From positions 4,952,325-5,016,324 of the forward strand of contig NZ_KB900614.1 of assembly GCF_000379065.1 (NCBI RefSeq): a stretch of DNA of 64,000 nucleotides, written 5' to 3'. Shown here piece after piece: positions 53,220-60,644 of this stretch. The notes below the pieces were generated by a model. The model was not told the origin of the DNA and searched no databases. It saw only the letters and a list, made by a program, of their open reading frames with translations. The position numbers and the translations under genes are program-made. The stretch comes from Salinispora mooreana. GTDB taxonomy: Bacteria; Actinomycetota; Actinomycetes; Mycobacteriales; Micromonosporaceae. Each line of letters opens with the position of its first letter. The first letter of the stretch is position 1.

Positions 53220-53855
53220 ATGGCACCCAACCCCAGCCGTCGGCGGGAGAGCTCCCGGCGGGCCATTCTCACGGCCGCGTTCGACCTGCTTCAGGAGGTC
53301 GGTTACGCCAAACTGACCATCGAGGGCATCGCCGTGCGCGCCGGAGTGGGAAAGCAGACCATCTATCGCTGGTGGCCCTCCAAAGGCGTCGTCATTTTCG
53401 ACGCATTCCTCATGCTCAATGAGGGCGGTGCGGGTGAGGCGGTACTCCTTCCTGACACCGGCGACCTGCACGCAGACCTGACCGCGGTCCTGCGCGCCAC
53501 TGTCGCGGAGCTCAACGACCCGCGCTACGACCAGCCACTGCGCGCGCTGGCCACCGAGATCACGCACGATCCCGAACTGGCCGCCGCCTACGCCGAACGC
53601 CTGGACAAGCCGATGCGGCACGCCAAACGACACCGGCTGCACAGCGCCCAGCAGGCCGGCCAACTCGCCGTGGATCTCGATCTTGACGTGGCGGTGGACA
53701 TCATCTGGGGGCCGGTGCTCAACCGCTGGCTACAACGTAGCGGCCCCCTCACCATCGAGTACGCCGACAGTGTCGTCACCGCCGCCCTCAACGGCCTTCA
53801 CCCCCGCCCTCGAAACGACCGGGTCGGGCGGACAGTCGACGGTCGGGCCGTTTAG
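53220..53855 (+). CDS. TetR-family transcriptional regulator
   Basis: A 211-residue repressor. The HTH is SSRRAILTAAFDLLQEVGYA, KLTIEGIAVRAGVGKQTIYR, WWPSKGVV (residues about 12-60). The C-terminal domain with YADSVVTAALNGL resembles TetR_C_16-type ligand domains. ATG at 53220 was chosen on HTH spacing. It lies divergent to an SDR gene with two dyad operators between. Confidence 0.92.
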   Translation: MAPNPSRRRESSRRAILTAAFDLLQEVGYAKLTIEGIAVRAGVGKQTIYRWWPSKGVVIFDAFLMLNEGGAGEAVLLPDTGDLHADLTAVLRATVAELNDPRYDQPLRALATEITHDPELAAAYAERLDKPMRHAKRHRLHSAQQAGQLAVDLDLDVAVDIIWGPVLNRWLQRSGPLTIEYADSVVTAALNGLHPRPRNDRVGRTVDGRAV

Positions 53856-53999
53856 CGCTGCCACCAGCCCATTAGTGGACCGAGCGTTTCGGCCACCCTG
53901 CCGACCCCACCGCTCTGCTGGTCATGGGTACACCACACCGACCTCGCGCTGCGGGCCGCAGTCAACACTCGAGACCACCAACGAGCGCCGGCACCCGCC
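53856..53999. other. Short gap without gene
   Basis: Between the convergent TetR and APH-like genes. No strong terminator hairpin or reading frame was seen. Confidence 0.3.
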
Positions 54000-54770
54000 T
54001 CAGTCCACGTCGAACGCGGCACGCAGGGTGTCGCGGTGGGCGCGCACATAGCTGACGTCCGCCTCGTAGAGATCGGTGTGCCCGTCCGCGATGTGCTGCT
54101 GGAACGCCTCGTTACCCCCGCTGGCCTGCTCGCGCATGAAGTCGATGAGCGCCAGCAGCCGGTCCGGAACGACGTCGATGACCTCGGCGCCGACCTGCGG
54201 CCCGTATGCGCGGCAGAAGCCGGCGACTCGACGTCCCTGCTCCGTCGGGTTGCCGAAACTCTCCGGGTTGCTCGGTGCCTGAAGCGGCGCGAACCGGTAG
54301 ACGGCGTAGGCGATGTCCCAGACCCGCGGTCCGGGGTGAGCCGCGTCGAAGTCAATGACGCCAACGGCAGCGCCGTTTCTGACCACGCAGTTGTACGGGG
54401 CAGCGTCGCCGTGGCACATGACCTCGGCCGGCTGCCGGGCTGGGAGCAGCCAGGAGTCGTCGGGGCGCGGATGGAATGTGGCGCTCGCGTCGTGCAGGGC
54501 CCGGAGCAGTTCGGCGGCGGTGGTGAGATACGCGCGCGTACGCAGATGCGGCGAGAGTGTTTCGGGTACCTCGCCGTCGACGAAGGTGAGCACCTCGTTG
54601 TTGTCACTGTCGAAGCCACGTGGCACTGGCGCGCCGCGGAAACCCTGGTCACGCAGATGTCGCAGGAGTCGGTGGATGGCCGGTGCCGCCGGTGACGCCG
54701 GCCGGTGGACGACGTCACCGCAGCGGCGTACCACGTTCACCCCGCCCCGGAAGTCCTGTCGAACAGTCAT
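54000..54770 (-). CDS. Aminoglycoside phosphotransferase-like kinase
   Basis: A 256-residue APH/choline-kinase fold enzyme. The catalytic loop is VMCHGDAAPYNCVV (H-G-D-x-x-x-x-N) and the metal motif is GVIDFDAAHPGP (D-F-D). AELLRALHDA and VWDIAYAVYRFAPL are usual family segments. It transfers phosphate from ATP to a small molecule; whether the substrate is an aminoglycoside, macrolide or metabolite cannot be said. The ATG at 54770 has no clear ribosome site. Confidence 0.88.
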   Translation of the reverse strand: MTVRQDFRGGVNVVRRCGDVVHRPASPAAPAIHRLLRHLRDQGFRGAPVPRGFDSDNNEVLTFVDGEVPETLSPHLRTRAYLTTAAELLRALHDASATFHPRPDDSWLLPARQPAEVMCHGDAAPYNCVVRNGAAVGVIDFDAAHPGPRVWDIAYAVYRFAPLQAPSNPESFGNPTEQGRRVAGFCRAYGPQVGAEVIDVVPDRLLALIDFMREQASGGNEAFQQHIADGHTDLYEADVSYVRAHRDTLRAAFDVD

Positions 54771-54922
54771 GTGCCGCTCGCAATCAGCGGGATCAGGCCG
54801 GGCTTTGACTGGTCATACATCAATCTAGGATGCCTGTCGTCGTGCCCTCGGCGGCACCCTAACCCCTCCGCCGGCCCTGTTACGGTCGACGAATCGTCCG
54901 CCACCACCCCGAAGGACAGGTT

Positions 54923-55276
54923 GTGGGTATCCCCGTCGTCGTCCTAACCCTGCTTCTCGCCGCGGTGATCCTGGCTGCGGCCGTCCCGAAGCTCGCTGGC
55001 CAGGCCCAGATGCGGGAGCGGATGGCCCACCTGGGGGTCTCCCCCGCCCGCACCCGGATGATCGGCGGCCTCGAACTCCTCGCGGTCGCCGGCCTGCTGC
55101 TGGGCCTGCTCTGGTGGCCGATCGCCGTCGCTGCCGCGGTCGGTTTGGCCCTGCTGCTGATCGGGGCAGCGGGCCACCATGCCCGCGCGAAGGACCCGGT
55201 CCCGGCGGTCCTGGTCCCCGTGGTGTTCGCGTTCGCCGCCGCCGCGCTGGCCGTCCTGCACGTCCTGAGCGCCTGA
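54923..55276 (+). CDS. DoxX-like small membrane protein
   Basis: A 117-residue protein with four helices (VVVLTLLLAAVILAAAVPKL, TRMIGGLELLAVAGLLLGLL, IAVAAAVGLALLLIGAAGHH, VLVPVVFAFAAAALAVLHVL). AAVPKLAGQAQMRERMAHLG and GLELLAVAGLL are DoxX-like motifs. Function in this family is poorly defined. GTG start after AGGACAGG. Confidence 0.88.
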   Translation: MGIPVVVLTLLLAAVILAAAVPKLAGQAQMRERMAHLGVSPARTRMIGGLELLAVAGLLLGLLWWPIAVAAAVGLALLLIGAAGHHARAKDPVPAVLVPVVFAFAAAALAVLHVLSA

Positions 55277-55326
55277 TGTCCGAAACGCCGCCCGAGTCCG
55301 TACAGCTCAACCTGCCCCGACCCGGA

Positions 55327-55650
55327 TTAGTACTGGCCGGGCAGCACGTCAGCGTTGCAGGCAAAGCCAGCGGTCGAACCAGGCGCGCGGGCGGTGTAGG
55401 ACGTCAAGTTGGTGGGCACGCGCTCGGCGAACACCACCAGTGCGGCGGCGTCGGTGTGGCACAGTTCGGTGGGGCAGACGTGGCGGCACATTGCCCGCAT
55501 CCGCCGGGACCTGCTCGATGACGCTACCGGCGCGGCTGAGGGTGACCGATCGGACCTCTGAACCGTTGATCTGGCCGTTGCCGGCGATGGGCTGCGCCAC
55601 ACCGTCCGCCGTCAGCAGCTGCTGCCGCTGTCTCCGCCGGAGGAACCTGC
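55327..55650 (-). pseudogene. Unidentified gene with probable frameshift
   Basis: The minus strand has two coding-like stretches in different frames: GVAQPIAGNGQINGSEVRSV, TLSRAGSVIEQVPADAG (about 55500-55625) and, after a shift near 55495, MCRHVCPTELCHTDAAALVV, FAERVPTNLTSYTARAP and GFACNADVLPGQY to the stop at 55327. Third-position G/C bias supports each half. The family is not recognised. It follows the Gly/Ser-rich membrane protein gene on the same strand. Confidence 0.4.
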
Positions 55651-55857
55651 ACCGCTGTCCCCGCCGGAGAGCCATCCGCCCCCACTCGAACCGCTGTCGC
55701 AGGAGGCACCATCGTCGCCGCCTGCCGTGGCGTCGGGTGCCGACGACGCGTACGCCGACGAGCCGCGCCGACCCGTCGGCGTACGCCGACGCCCGAGGAA
55801 CCAGAAGGTGAGGACGACCGCGCCCGCGGCGGCGAACAGCCCGAAGAGAATCTCCAT
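55612..55857 (-). CDS. Small membrane protein with Gly/Ser/Asp-rich tail
   Basis: About 81 residues. One N-terminal helix (MEILFGLFAAAGAVVLTFWF) is followed by RRRTPTGRRG and a low-complexity acidic Gly/Ser tail with two cysteines (ASCDSGSSGGGW ... SSC at the end). It resembles small actinobacterial proteins of unknown role with a Gly/Ser-rich C-terminus. An in-frame TTG adds nine residues. Start uncertain. Confidence 0.6.
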   Translation of the reverse strand: MEILFGLFAAAGAVVLTFWFLGRRRTPTGRRGSSAYASSAPDATAGGDDGASCDSGSSGGGWLSGGDSGAGSSGGDSGSSC

Positions 55858-55974
55858 GTCGACGACGGTACGGAAGTCGATCAACCCTCTTGGGCGATGC
55901 CGGATGCGGTATCGGTCAATGTGTGGGCGGCGCGGCGGTAGTCACGCAGGATCCTGAAGCGCCGCGGGCGGCGA

Positions 55975-56799
55975 TCAGCGCGGCGTCTTGTCGATGGGGA
56001 ACTGTACTTCGGTGAGCAGCTCAGCGGGACTGACCGTTTGAGGGTCGTTGAGGTAGATTTCGCGCGGTGGGCCCGCCAGACGCACATCCTCCTGCTCGAT
56101 CCAGCCGGTGACGACGTGGTAGGCGGGGCTGATCTCCTGGTACGGCCCGCGGTGGACGGTGGTGGCGACCGGACCGCCGGGGAGCTCGCGGTAGCGGACC
56201 GGGTCGCCGGGTAGGACGGTGCCGGCCGGGACCGGGATGCAGATCTCGATGTCGCCGTTGGTCTGTTCGTCGATGACGTCGTGGTAGATGACGAACGGCT
56301 TCCCGTTGGACTCGGCGCCGGCGTTGCCGATGGCGTCGACGACCGTGCCGAAGCCGCGGCCCATGTCGGCGCCGATCGCATTGAGGCTGGTGTGCAGGGT
56401 GAGACTGGCCACCGGAATGGTGGCGGCTTCCTTCACGATGACGTCGTAGGGCATAACACGTCCTCCTCGATCGATGAGTGCCTGGAGGAACCGCAGCATC
56501 CGCTCCTGCTCGGCGAGCCGGGCCCGCAACCGCTCCCGGTGCGCGACGAGGCGCTTGCCGGTCAGTTCCGGGTCGTCGTCGGCGAGTAGGTCACGGATGT
56601 CCGCGATCGGCATGTCGATCGTGCGTAGTACCCGGATCACCTCGGCCCGCTCGGCCTGGGCACGGCGGTAGTAGCGGTAGCCCGAGGACGGGTCAACCCA
56701 AGCGGGTGCGAGCAGGCCCTGCTCGTTGTAGAAGCGTAGGGCCTTGACTGACAGCCGGCTCATCCGGGAGAAGCGCCCGATCGGGATCAGGTTGTCCAT
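55975..56799 (-). CDS. MerR-family regulator with GyrI-like effector domain
   Basis: A 274-residue regulator. The winged HTH at residues about 5-75 (PIGRFSRMSRLSVKALRFYN, EQGLLAPAWVDPSSGYRYYR, RAQAERAEVIRVLRTIDMPI) and a dimerisation helix (residues 85-112) are followed by a GyrI/BmrR-type small-molecule domain (SLTLHTSLNAIG, REIYLNDPQ near the end with catalytic-like Glu). Such proteins sense hydrophobic drugs and activate efflux genes. No obvious divergent target is adjacent. Confidence 0.92.
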   Translation of the reverse strand: MDNLIPIGRFSRMSRLSVKALRFYNEQGLLAPAWVDPSSGYRYYRRAQAERAEVIRVLRTIDMPIADIRDLLADDDPELTGKRLVAHRERLRARLAEQERMLRFLQALIDRGGRVMPYDVIVKEAATIPVASLTLHTSLNAIGADMGRGFGTVVDAIGNAGAESNGKPFVIYHDVIDEQTNGDIEICIPVPAGTVLPGDPVRYRELPGGPVATTVHRGPYQEISPAYHVVTGWIEQEDVRLAGPPREIYLNDPQTVSPAELLTEVQFPIDKTPR

Positions 56800-57172
56800 G
56801 CTCGGTTCCTCCGTTCCGCACCGATGTTCGAGTCTCCCCTGGTGGGAGAGTCAAGCCTGGGACGGCGGTTCGGCGAGTCGCAGGCCAATGGCGAGCAACG
56901 ACGTCCAGCCTGCGACCGCAGAGGCGGCCTCGCGGGAATCCATGGCTCCGTGGCGCTCCGCTGCCCCGGATCGCGGCGACCCTCGGCCCGGACTGGACCG
57001 TCAACGTCCTCACCGCCTGGATCCGCCACACCCGCACCCGACCGCTCCTGGCCAACCCACCAACCCCACGCGTGGCGTCGCAGACGCAGGTCAGGACCGT
57101 CAAAGGCGAGAAGAACCGCCGTCAGGGCTGGCACCCACATCGCACCCACGTGACCCACCATCCACACAGCAG
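56800..57172. other. Gene-poor stretch at possible element boundary
   Basis: Several open frames overlap here on both strands without coding bias or recognised motifs. A plus-strand run RIAATLGPDWTVNVLTAWIR looks protein-like but has no start or continuation. It lies just outside the tRNA-derived att scar, so integrated or exchanged DNA is plausible. Confidence 0.3.
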
Positions 57173-57210
57173 GAAGGGCCTGACCGCCACTACCGCAAGT
57201 CAGACCCTTC
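57173..57210 (-). terminator. Hairpin downstream of the tRNA fragment
   Basis: 12-bp arms (57173-57184 and 57199-57210, one G-U pair) with a 14-base loop, nine bases beyond the 3' end of the tRNA-like fragment on the minus strand. It fits a tRNA terminator that moved with the fragment, or serves the ABC-F gene. Confidence 0.6.
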
Positions 57211-57218
57211 ACGACCTT

Positions 57219-57260
57219 GCGCACCGAAGGGATTCGAACCCCTAACCCGCTGATCCGCAG
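57219..57260 (-). other. 3' portion of a tRNA-Arg-like gene (att scar)
   Basis: On the minus strand GCGGATCAG, GGGTTAG, the T-arm GGGGTTCGAATCCCT and the acceptor TCGGTGCGCA are consecutive, as in the 3' half of an actinobacterial tRNA-Arg. The 5' half (D-arm, 5' acceptor) is missing: upstream DNA is ABC-F coding sequence. A tRNA 3' end without its 5' end is the usual product of integrase-mediated insertion at a tRNA attB. Confidence 0.7.
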
Positions 57261-58855
57261 GCCGCGTCATCGTCGAGGTCCAGCCAGCGGGTGATGCCGA
57301 TCTGCCGAAGAAACGGGACATCGTGGCTGACGACGACCAGCGCGCCCCGGTAGCCGGCCAGCGCCTGGGCAAGCTGGCTGACGCTGTCCATGTCGAGACT
57401 ATTGGTTGGCTCGTCCAGTAGCAGCAGCTGAGGAGCGGGGTCGGCCAGCAGTAGCGCCGCCAGCGTCGCGCGGAAGCGCTCACCTCCCGAGAGCGTATCC
57501 ACCAGCTGATCGGCGCGGCCGCCCCTGAACAGGAACCGGGCCAGCTGGGCGCGGATCTGGTTTCCGGTGGCGTGCGGGTTGAGACGGGCGACGTTGTCGA
57601 AGATTGTCCGCTGGCCGTCGAGCAGGTCCAGTCGCTGTGGCAGATAGCGTAGCGCGACATGGGCACAGACCTCGCCCTCCGCGGGCGGGAGCTGTCCGGC
57701 AATGGTACGCAGGAGGGTGGTTTTCCCGACGCCGTTGCGGCCGGTGAGCGCAATGCGCTCGGGCCCGTGAACCCGCAGGTCGTCGACCTTGCGGCCGGTG
57801 CGCAGACGGGTGCGATCGATGGTCAGGACGGTGCGGTGGGGCGCAACGGTGGTGTCCGGTAGGTCGATACGGATGGTGTCGTCGTCGCGGAGCCGGTCCT
57901 CGGTCGCGTCCAGGTGTTCCTTGGCGTCCGTCAGGCGCTGGTCGTGGACGGCCTGTTGCCTGCCGCGTGAGACCTGGGCGGCGCGCTTCATGGTCTGGGC
58001 GGAAGCTTTGTCCAGGCGGTTGTCGGCGTACATCTGTTTGCCGTAGCGGGCGCTGCGGGCCTGCCTCGTCTGCGCGGCGGCCAGATCGCGGCGCTGCCGG
58101 GCGAGGTCGGCGCGGGCGGTGGCGTGAGCCCGCTCAGCAGCTTCCTGCTCGGTGGCGATGGTGTTCTCATAGGCGTTCAGGTTGCCGCCGAAGGTGCGCA
58201 CGGTTCCGGTGCGCAGCTCGGCGATCTGGTCAACGCGCTCCAGCAGTTCGCGGTCGTGGGTCACGACGATGACGGTGCCCCGGTAGCCGGTGACCGCGTC
58301 GTAGAGACGGTGGCGAGCATGGCGGTCAAGGTTGTTGGTCGGCTCGTCCAGCAGCAGGACGACGGGGCGGGCCAGCAGAAGGGCGGCCAGGCGCAGCAGG
58401 ACTGCTTCGCCGCCGGAGATCTCGCCGACGGTGCGGTCCAGCCTGATGTGACCCAGGCCCAAGCGGGCCAGGGCAGCGTGGGTGCGCTCTTCCACATCCC
58501 ACTGGTCGCCCAGGGCGGTGAAGTGGTCCTCGCTGGAATCGCCGGCTTCGATCGCGTGCAGGGCGGCGCGTACGGAGGCGACACCCAGCACCTCTTCCAC
58601 ACGCATCGCGGGATCGAAGGTGAGGTCCTGGGGCAGGTAGCCGGGATTGCCGGCGACGTGGACGGTGCCCGAGGAGGGACGGAGCCGACCGGCGATCATT
58701 CGCAGGAGGGTGGATTTCCCGCTGCCGTTGCGCCCGATCAGACCGGTACTGCCTTCCCTGGCTGCCCAGGAAAGATCGTCCACAACCTGTGTGCCGTCCG
58801 GCCAGGTGAACGACAGGCCACTGCACAGGACGGGTGCGGTGGTGTGAATGCTCAT
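57242..58855 (-). CDS. ABC-F protein, ribosome-protection type
   Basis: A 537-residue soluble protein with two ABC cassettes and no membrane domain. First cassette: GLIGRNGSGKSTLL (Walker A), EISGGEAVLL (signature), VVLLLDEPTNNLD (Walker B). The linker (residues about 220-330) is a basic helical arm (ATARADLARQRRDLAAAQTR). Second cassette: ALTGRNGVGKTTLL, TLSGGERFRATL, LLLLDEPTNSLD. ABC-F proteins of this kind release antibiotics from ribosomes. ATG follows GGGAGA by seven bases. The last residues (ACGSAG) are encoded by tRNA-derived sequence, so the native C-terminus was probably replaced. Confidence 0.9.
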   Translation of the reverse strand: MSIHTTAPVLCSGLSFTWPDGTQVVDDLSWAAREGSTGLIGRNGSGKSTLLRMIAGRLRPSSGTVHVAGNPGYLPQDLTFDPAMRVEEVLGVASVRAALHAIEAGDSSEDHFTALGDQWDVEERTHAALARLGLGHIRLDRTVGEISGGEAVLLRLAALLLARPVVLLLDEPTNNLDRHARHRLYDAVTGYRGTVIVVTHDRELLERVDQIAELRTGTVRTFGGNLNAYENTIATEQEAAERAHATARADLARQRRDLAAAQTRQARSARYGKQMYADNRLDKASAQTMKRAAQVSRGRQQAVHDQRLTDAKEHLDATEDRLRDDDTIRIDLPDTTVAPHRTVLTIDRTRLRTGRKVDDLRVHGPERIALTGRNGVGKTTLLRTIAGQLPPAEGEVCAHVALRYLPQRLDLLDGQRTIFDNVARLNPHATGNQIRAQLARFLFRGGRADQLVDTLSGGERFRATLAALLLADPAPQLLLLDEPTNSLDMDSVSQLAQALAGYRGALVVVSHDVPFLRQIGITRWLDLDDDAACGSAG

Positions 58856-59110
58856 CAGAGGGTCTCCCGTGTACGTACTGGTAAAAAGGGGGCCAGTATG
58901 TGGAGACACCACACGCGTGGAACACTGCGGACTTCGTGAAGACAAGCGCCGGAATGGAGGTCAAGCTAGGCAGAAATGCCGGGCCTGCGGGCAGCTCACT
59001 TCCGAGGTCACATTCGTAGACGCCACGTCTCGGGCGCACGGTGTCTCAGACCTCAGAGGAGCACTTGCCTCTCCCAACGGCGAAAGCAGATACGCCTTCC
59101 AGGGTACACG
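58856..59110 (-). promoter_or_regulatory. Long leader of the ABC-F gene
   Basis: The upstream region carries TTGACC near 58960, a short hairpin-forming stretch ACTGG-CCCCCTTTTT-ACCAGT near 58865-58890, and a possible leader frame from GTG at 58925 encoding FHACGVSTYWPPFYQYV. The Tyr-Trp-Pro-Pro content could stall ribosomes, as in attenuation control of other ABC-F genes, but the frame has no stop before the ABC-F start. Confidence 0.35.
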
Positions 59111-59413
59111 CACCGTGGCCTAGCCGTAGTAGACCATGGGACGGGCGGTTGCCCGTGGCCACGATCGCGGAGTCGGGTCTGCGCGTAGCGGCAGATGTAC
59201 GGTTGAACACCGAAAGGCTGTTTCGATCGTGGACTCGTCTCCGTGGCGTCCAGGAGCCGACCTCCAGCGATTGATCATGAAGGCTGGAGCCCGCCGAGGT
59301 CGAAATGGGCCGCACTGACCCACAACTGTGGTGCCCGGCAGGTGGCGGGCAGGTCCCAGTGCATGTGCCGACAACGTCACTACCGGCGAGTCCGCATTCG
59401 GTAGCGTGGTCCT
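59111..59413. other. Intergenic stretch without recognised gene
   Basis: Between the ABC-F leader and a small plus-strand gene. Short overlapping frames lack coding bias. Nothing structural was seen. Confidence 0.3.
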
Positions 59414-59671
59414 ATGGATCCGGTGCCTGAGCAGCAGGACAACTGGGTACCGGACCTGCGTACCCTGCGGTGGGCTGCCGCGCAGGTCGACGCCGACGTA
59501 CTCGCTGCGGCGATCGCGCACGACGTCCCACGACGGACCGACGTCCCAGCCGGCCTGACGCAAGAACTGTGGCGCGCGGCCGCCGACGCGGCGTACGAGG
59601 CTACCTGGTGGCCGGTCCTGCAAGCCGCGCAACGCCTTCGGGGCGCCCCCGGCCAACCAACCAAGGGTTGA
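59414..59671 (+). CDS. Small hypothetical protein
   Basis: An 85-residue soluble protein (MDPVPEQQDNWVPDLRTLRW, AAAQVDADVLAAAIAHDVPR, LTQELWRAAADAAYEATWWP) with coding-like codon use and amphipathic helices rich in Ala/Trp. I know no family. No ribosome site is visible, so a leaderless start is possible. Confidence 0.5.
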   Translation: MDPVPEQQDNWVPDLRTLRWAAAQVDADVLAAAIAHDVPRRTDVPAGLTQELWRAAADAAYEATWWPVLQAAQRLRGAPGQPTKG

Positions 59672-59702
59672 GCGCGTATTCACTGACCGGTTGGGTTGGG
59701 CG

Positions 59703-59960
59703 TCAAGCTGTCCTCTGGGGCTGAGGAACATCCGTGTCGAATCGTGCGCGAAGCGGTCTCCGGGCTGGGTTCTCGGGCGGTGCTCCTTCCAGCTCCCCGA
59801 GTTGCCCGGCGCGCTGCGCCCCCTGTGTGACAAGAACGCCTCCGACGATGAGTGACGACACGGGCGCGCCGTGCTTGGCGACGTCGGCCGCGTAGTTCTC
59901 CCCGAGGACGGCCCGGCCAGCCTCGGCAGTGACATGGTCAACTGAGACGACGGTCGGCAC
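59703..59960 (-). CDS. Small hypothetical protein or gene remnant
   Basis: An 85-residue frame (MPTVVSVDHVTAEAGRAVLG, ENYAADVAKHGAPVSSLIVG, GVLVTQGAQRAG). The first 55 residues have coding-like codon use; the Arg/Pro-rich end does not, hinting at a truncated gene. Not recognised. Confidence 0.35.
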   Translation of the reverse strand: MPTVVSVDHVTAEAGRAVLGENYAADVAKHGAPVSSLIVGGVLVTQGAQRAGQLGELEGAPPENPARRPLRARFDTDVPQPQRTA

Positions 59961-59994
59961 CTGTCGGTCTCGCCGGCTGGCAGAGCCGTATAGC

Positions 59995-60022
59995 TAGAGA
60001 TGTCTTTCTAAAGTATTCTCTA
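59995..60022 (+). promoter_or_regulatory. ArsR operator/promoter
   Basis: TAGAGA...TCTCTA arms (59995-60000, 60017-60022) bracket an AT-rich core TGTCTTTCTAAAGTAT that includes a -10-like TATTCT. The dyad ends five bases before the GTG of the ArsR gene, so the transcript is probably leaderless and autoregulated. Confidence 0.6.
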
Positions 60023-60026
60023 TCAT

Positions 60027-60644
60027 GTGATCGACGAGGTGCCTGAACGGTCAATCAAGCTCACCGACCCCCGCACCCTGCGGGCGTACGCGCACCCGTT
60101 GCGGATGCGTCTGATCGGGCTGCTGCGCAGCGACGGCCCGATGACCGCCACTCAGGCTGCCGCCCGGCTCGACGACAATGTGCCGAACTGTTCGTTCCAC
60201 TTGCGACAGCTCGCTAAGTACGGGTTCGCCGAACGCATTCCCGGGGCGGACGGTCGGGAGCGGCCCTGGCGGGCCACCGCACCAGACACGTCCTGGGACG
60301 ACGACTCCGACGACCCGGCCATGAAGGCCGCCACGGACCAGCTCAACAGCGTGATGCTCGCCCTCTACGTGCAACGCGCGCAGGACTACCTCGCGGTCCG
60401 CGGCGACGAGTCTGTCGAATGGCGGGCTGCCACCGGCTTCGGCGACGCATTGCTGCACGTCACCGCCACTGAGCTGCGCGAGCTCACGAAGGAGGTCAAG
60501 GCGCTGCTGGCCCGATACGACGAACGGGCTGCCGACCCGGCAAGACGCCCGCCCGGGTCTCGCCCGGTGCAGATCATCCAGATGGCGGTGCCGCGTGGAC
60601 CCGTACCCTCAGAGGGCCAGCGAGCAGAGACGGACCGTGACTAA
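60027..60644 (+). CDS. ArsR-family (HTH_20) transcriptional regulator
   Basis: A 205-residue winged-helix regulator. The DNA-binding part (residues about 8-85) reads LTDPRTLRAYAHPLRMRLIG, LLRSDGPMTATQAAARLDDN, CSFHLRQLAKYGFAERIPGA, RERPWRAT. The C-terminal half is a helical ligand/dimer domain. No metal-binding cysteine pair of the ArsR/SmtB type is present, so it likely senses an organic compound. It overlaps the MFS gene by eight bases. Confidence 0.9.
   Translation: MIDEVPERSIKLTDPRTLRAYAHPLRMRLIGLLRSDGPMTATQAAARLDDNVPNCSFHLRQLAKYGFAERIPGADGRERPWRATAPDTSWDDDSDDPAMKAATDQLNSVMLALYVQRAQDYLAVRGDESVEWRAATGFGDALLHVTATELRELTKEVKALLARYDERAADPARRPPGSRPVQIIQMAVPRGPVPSEGQRAETDRD

Noticed and set aside
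57219..57300. Complete tRNA gene on the minus strand
   Set aside because: The T-arm and 3' acceptor are good, but no D-arm or matching 5' acceptor exists upstream, so only a fragment is annotated.
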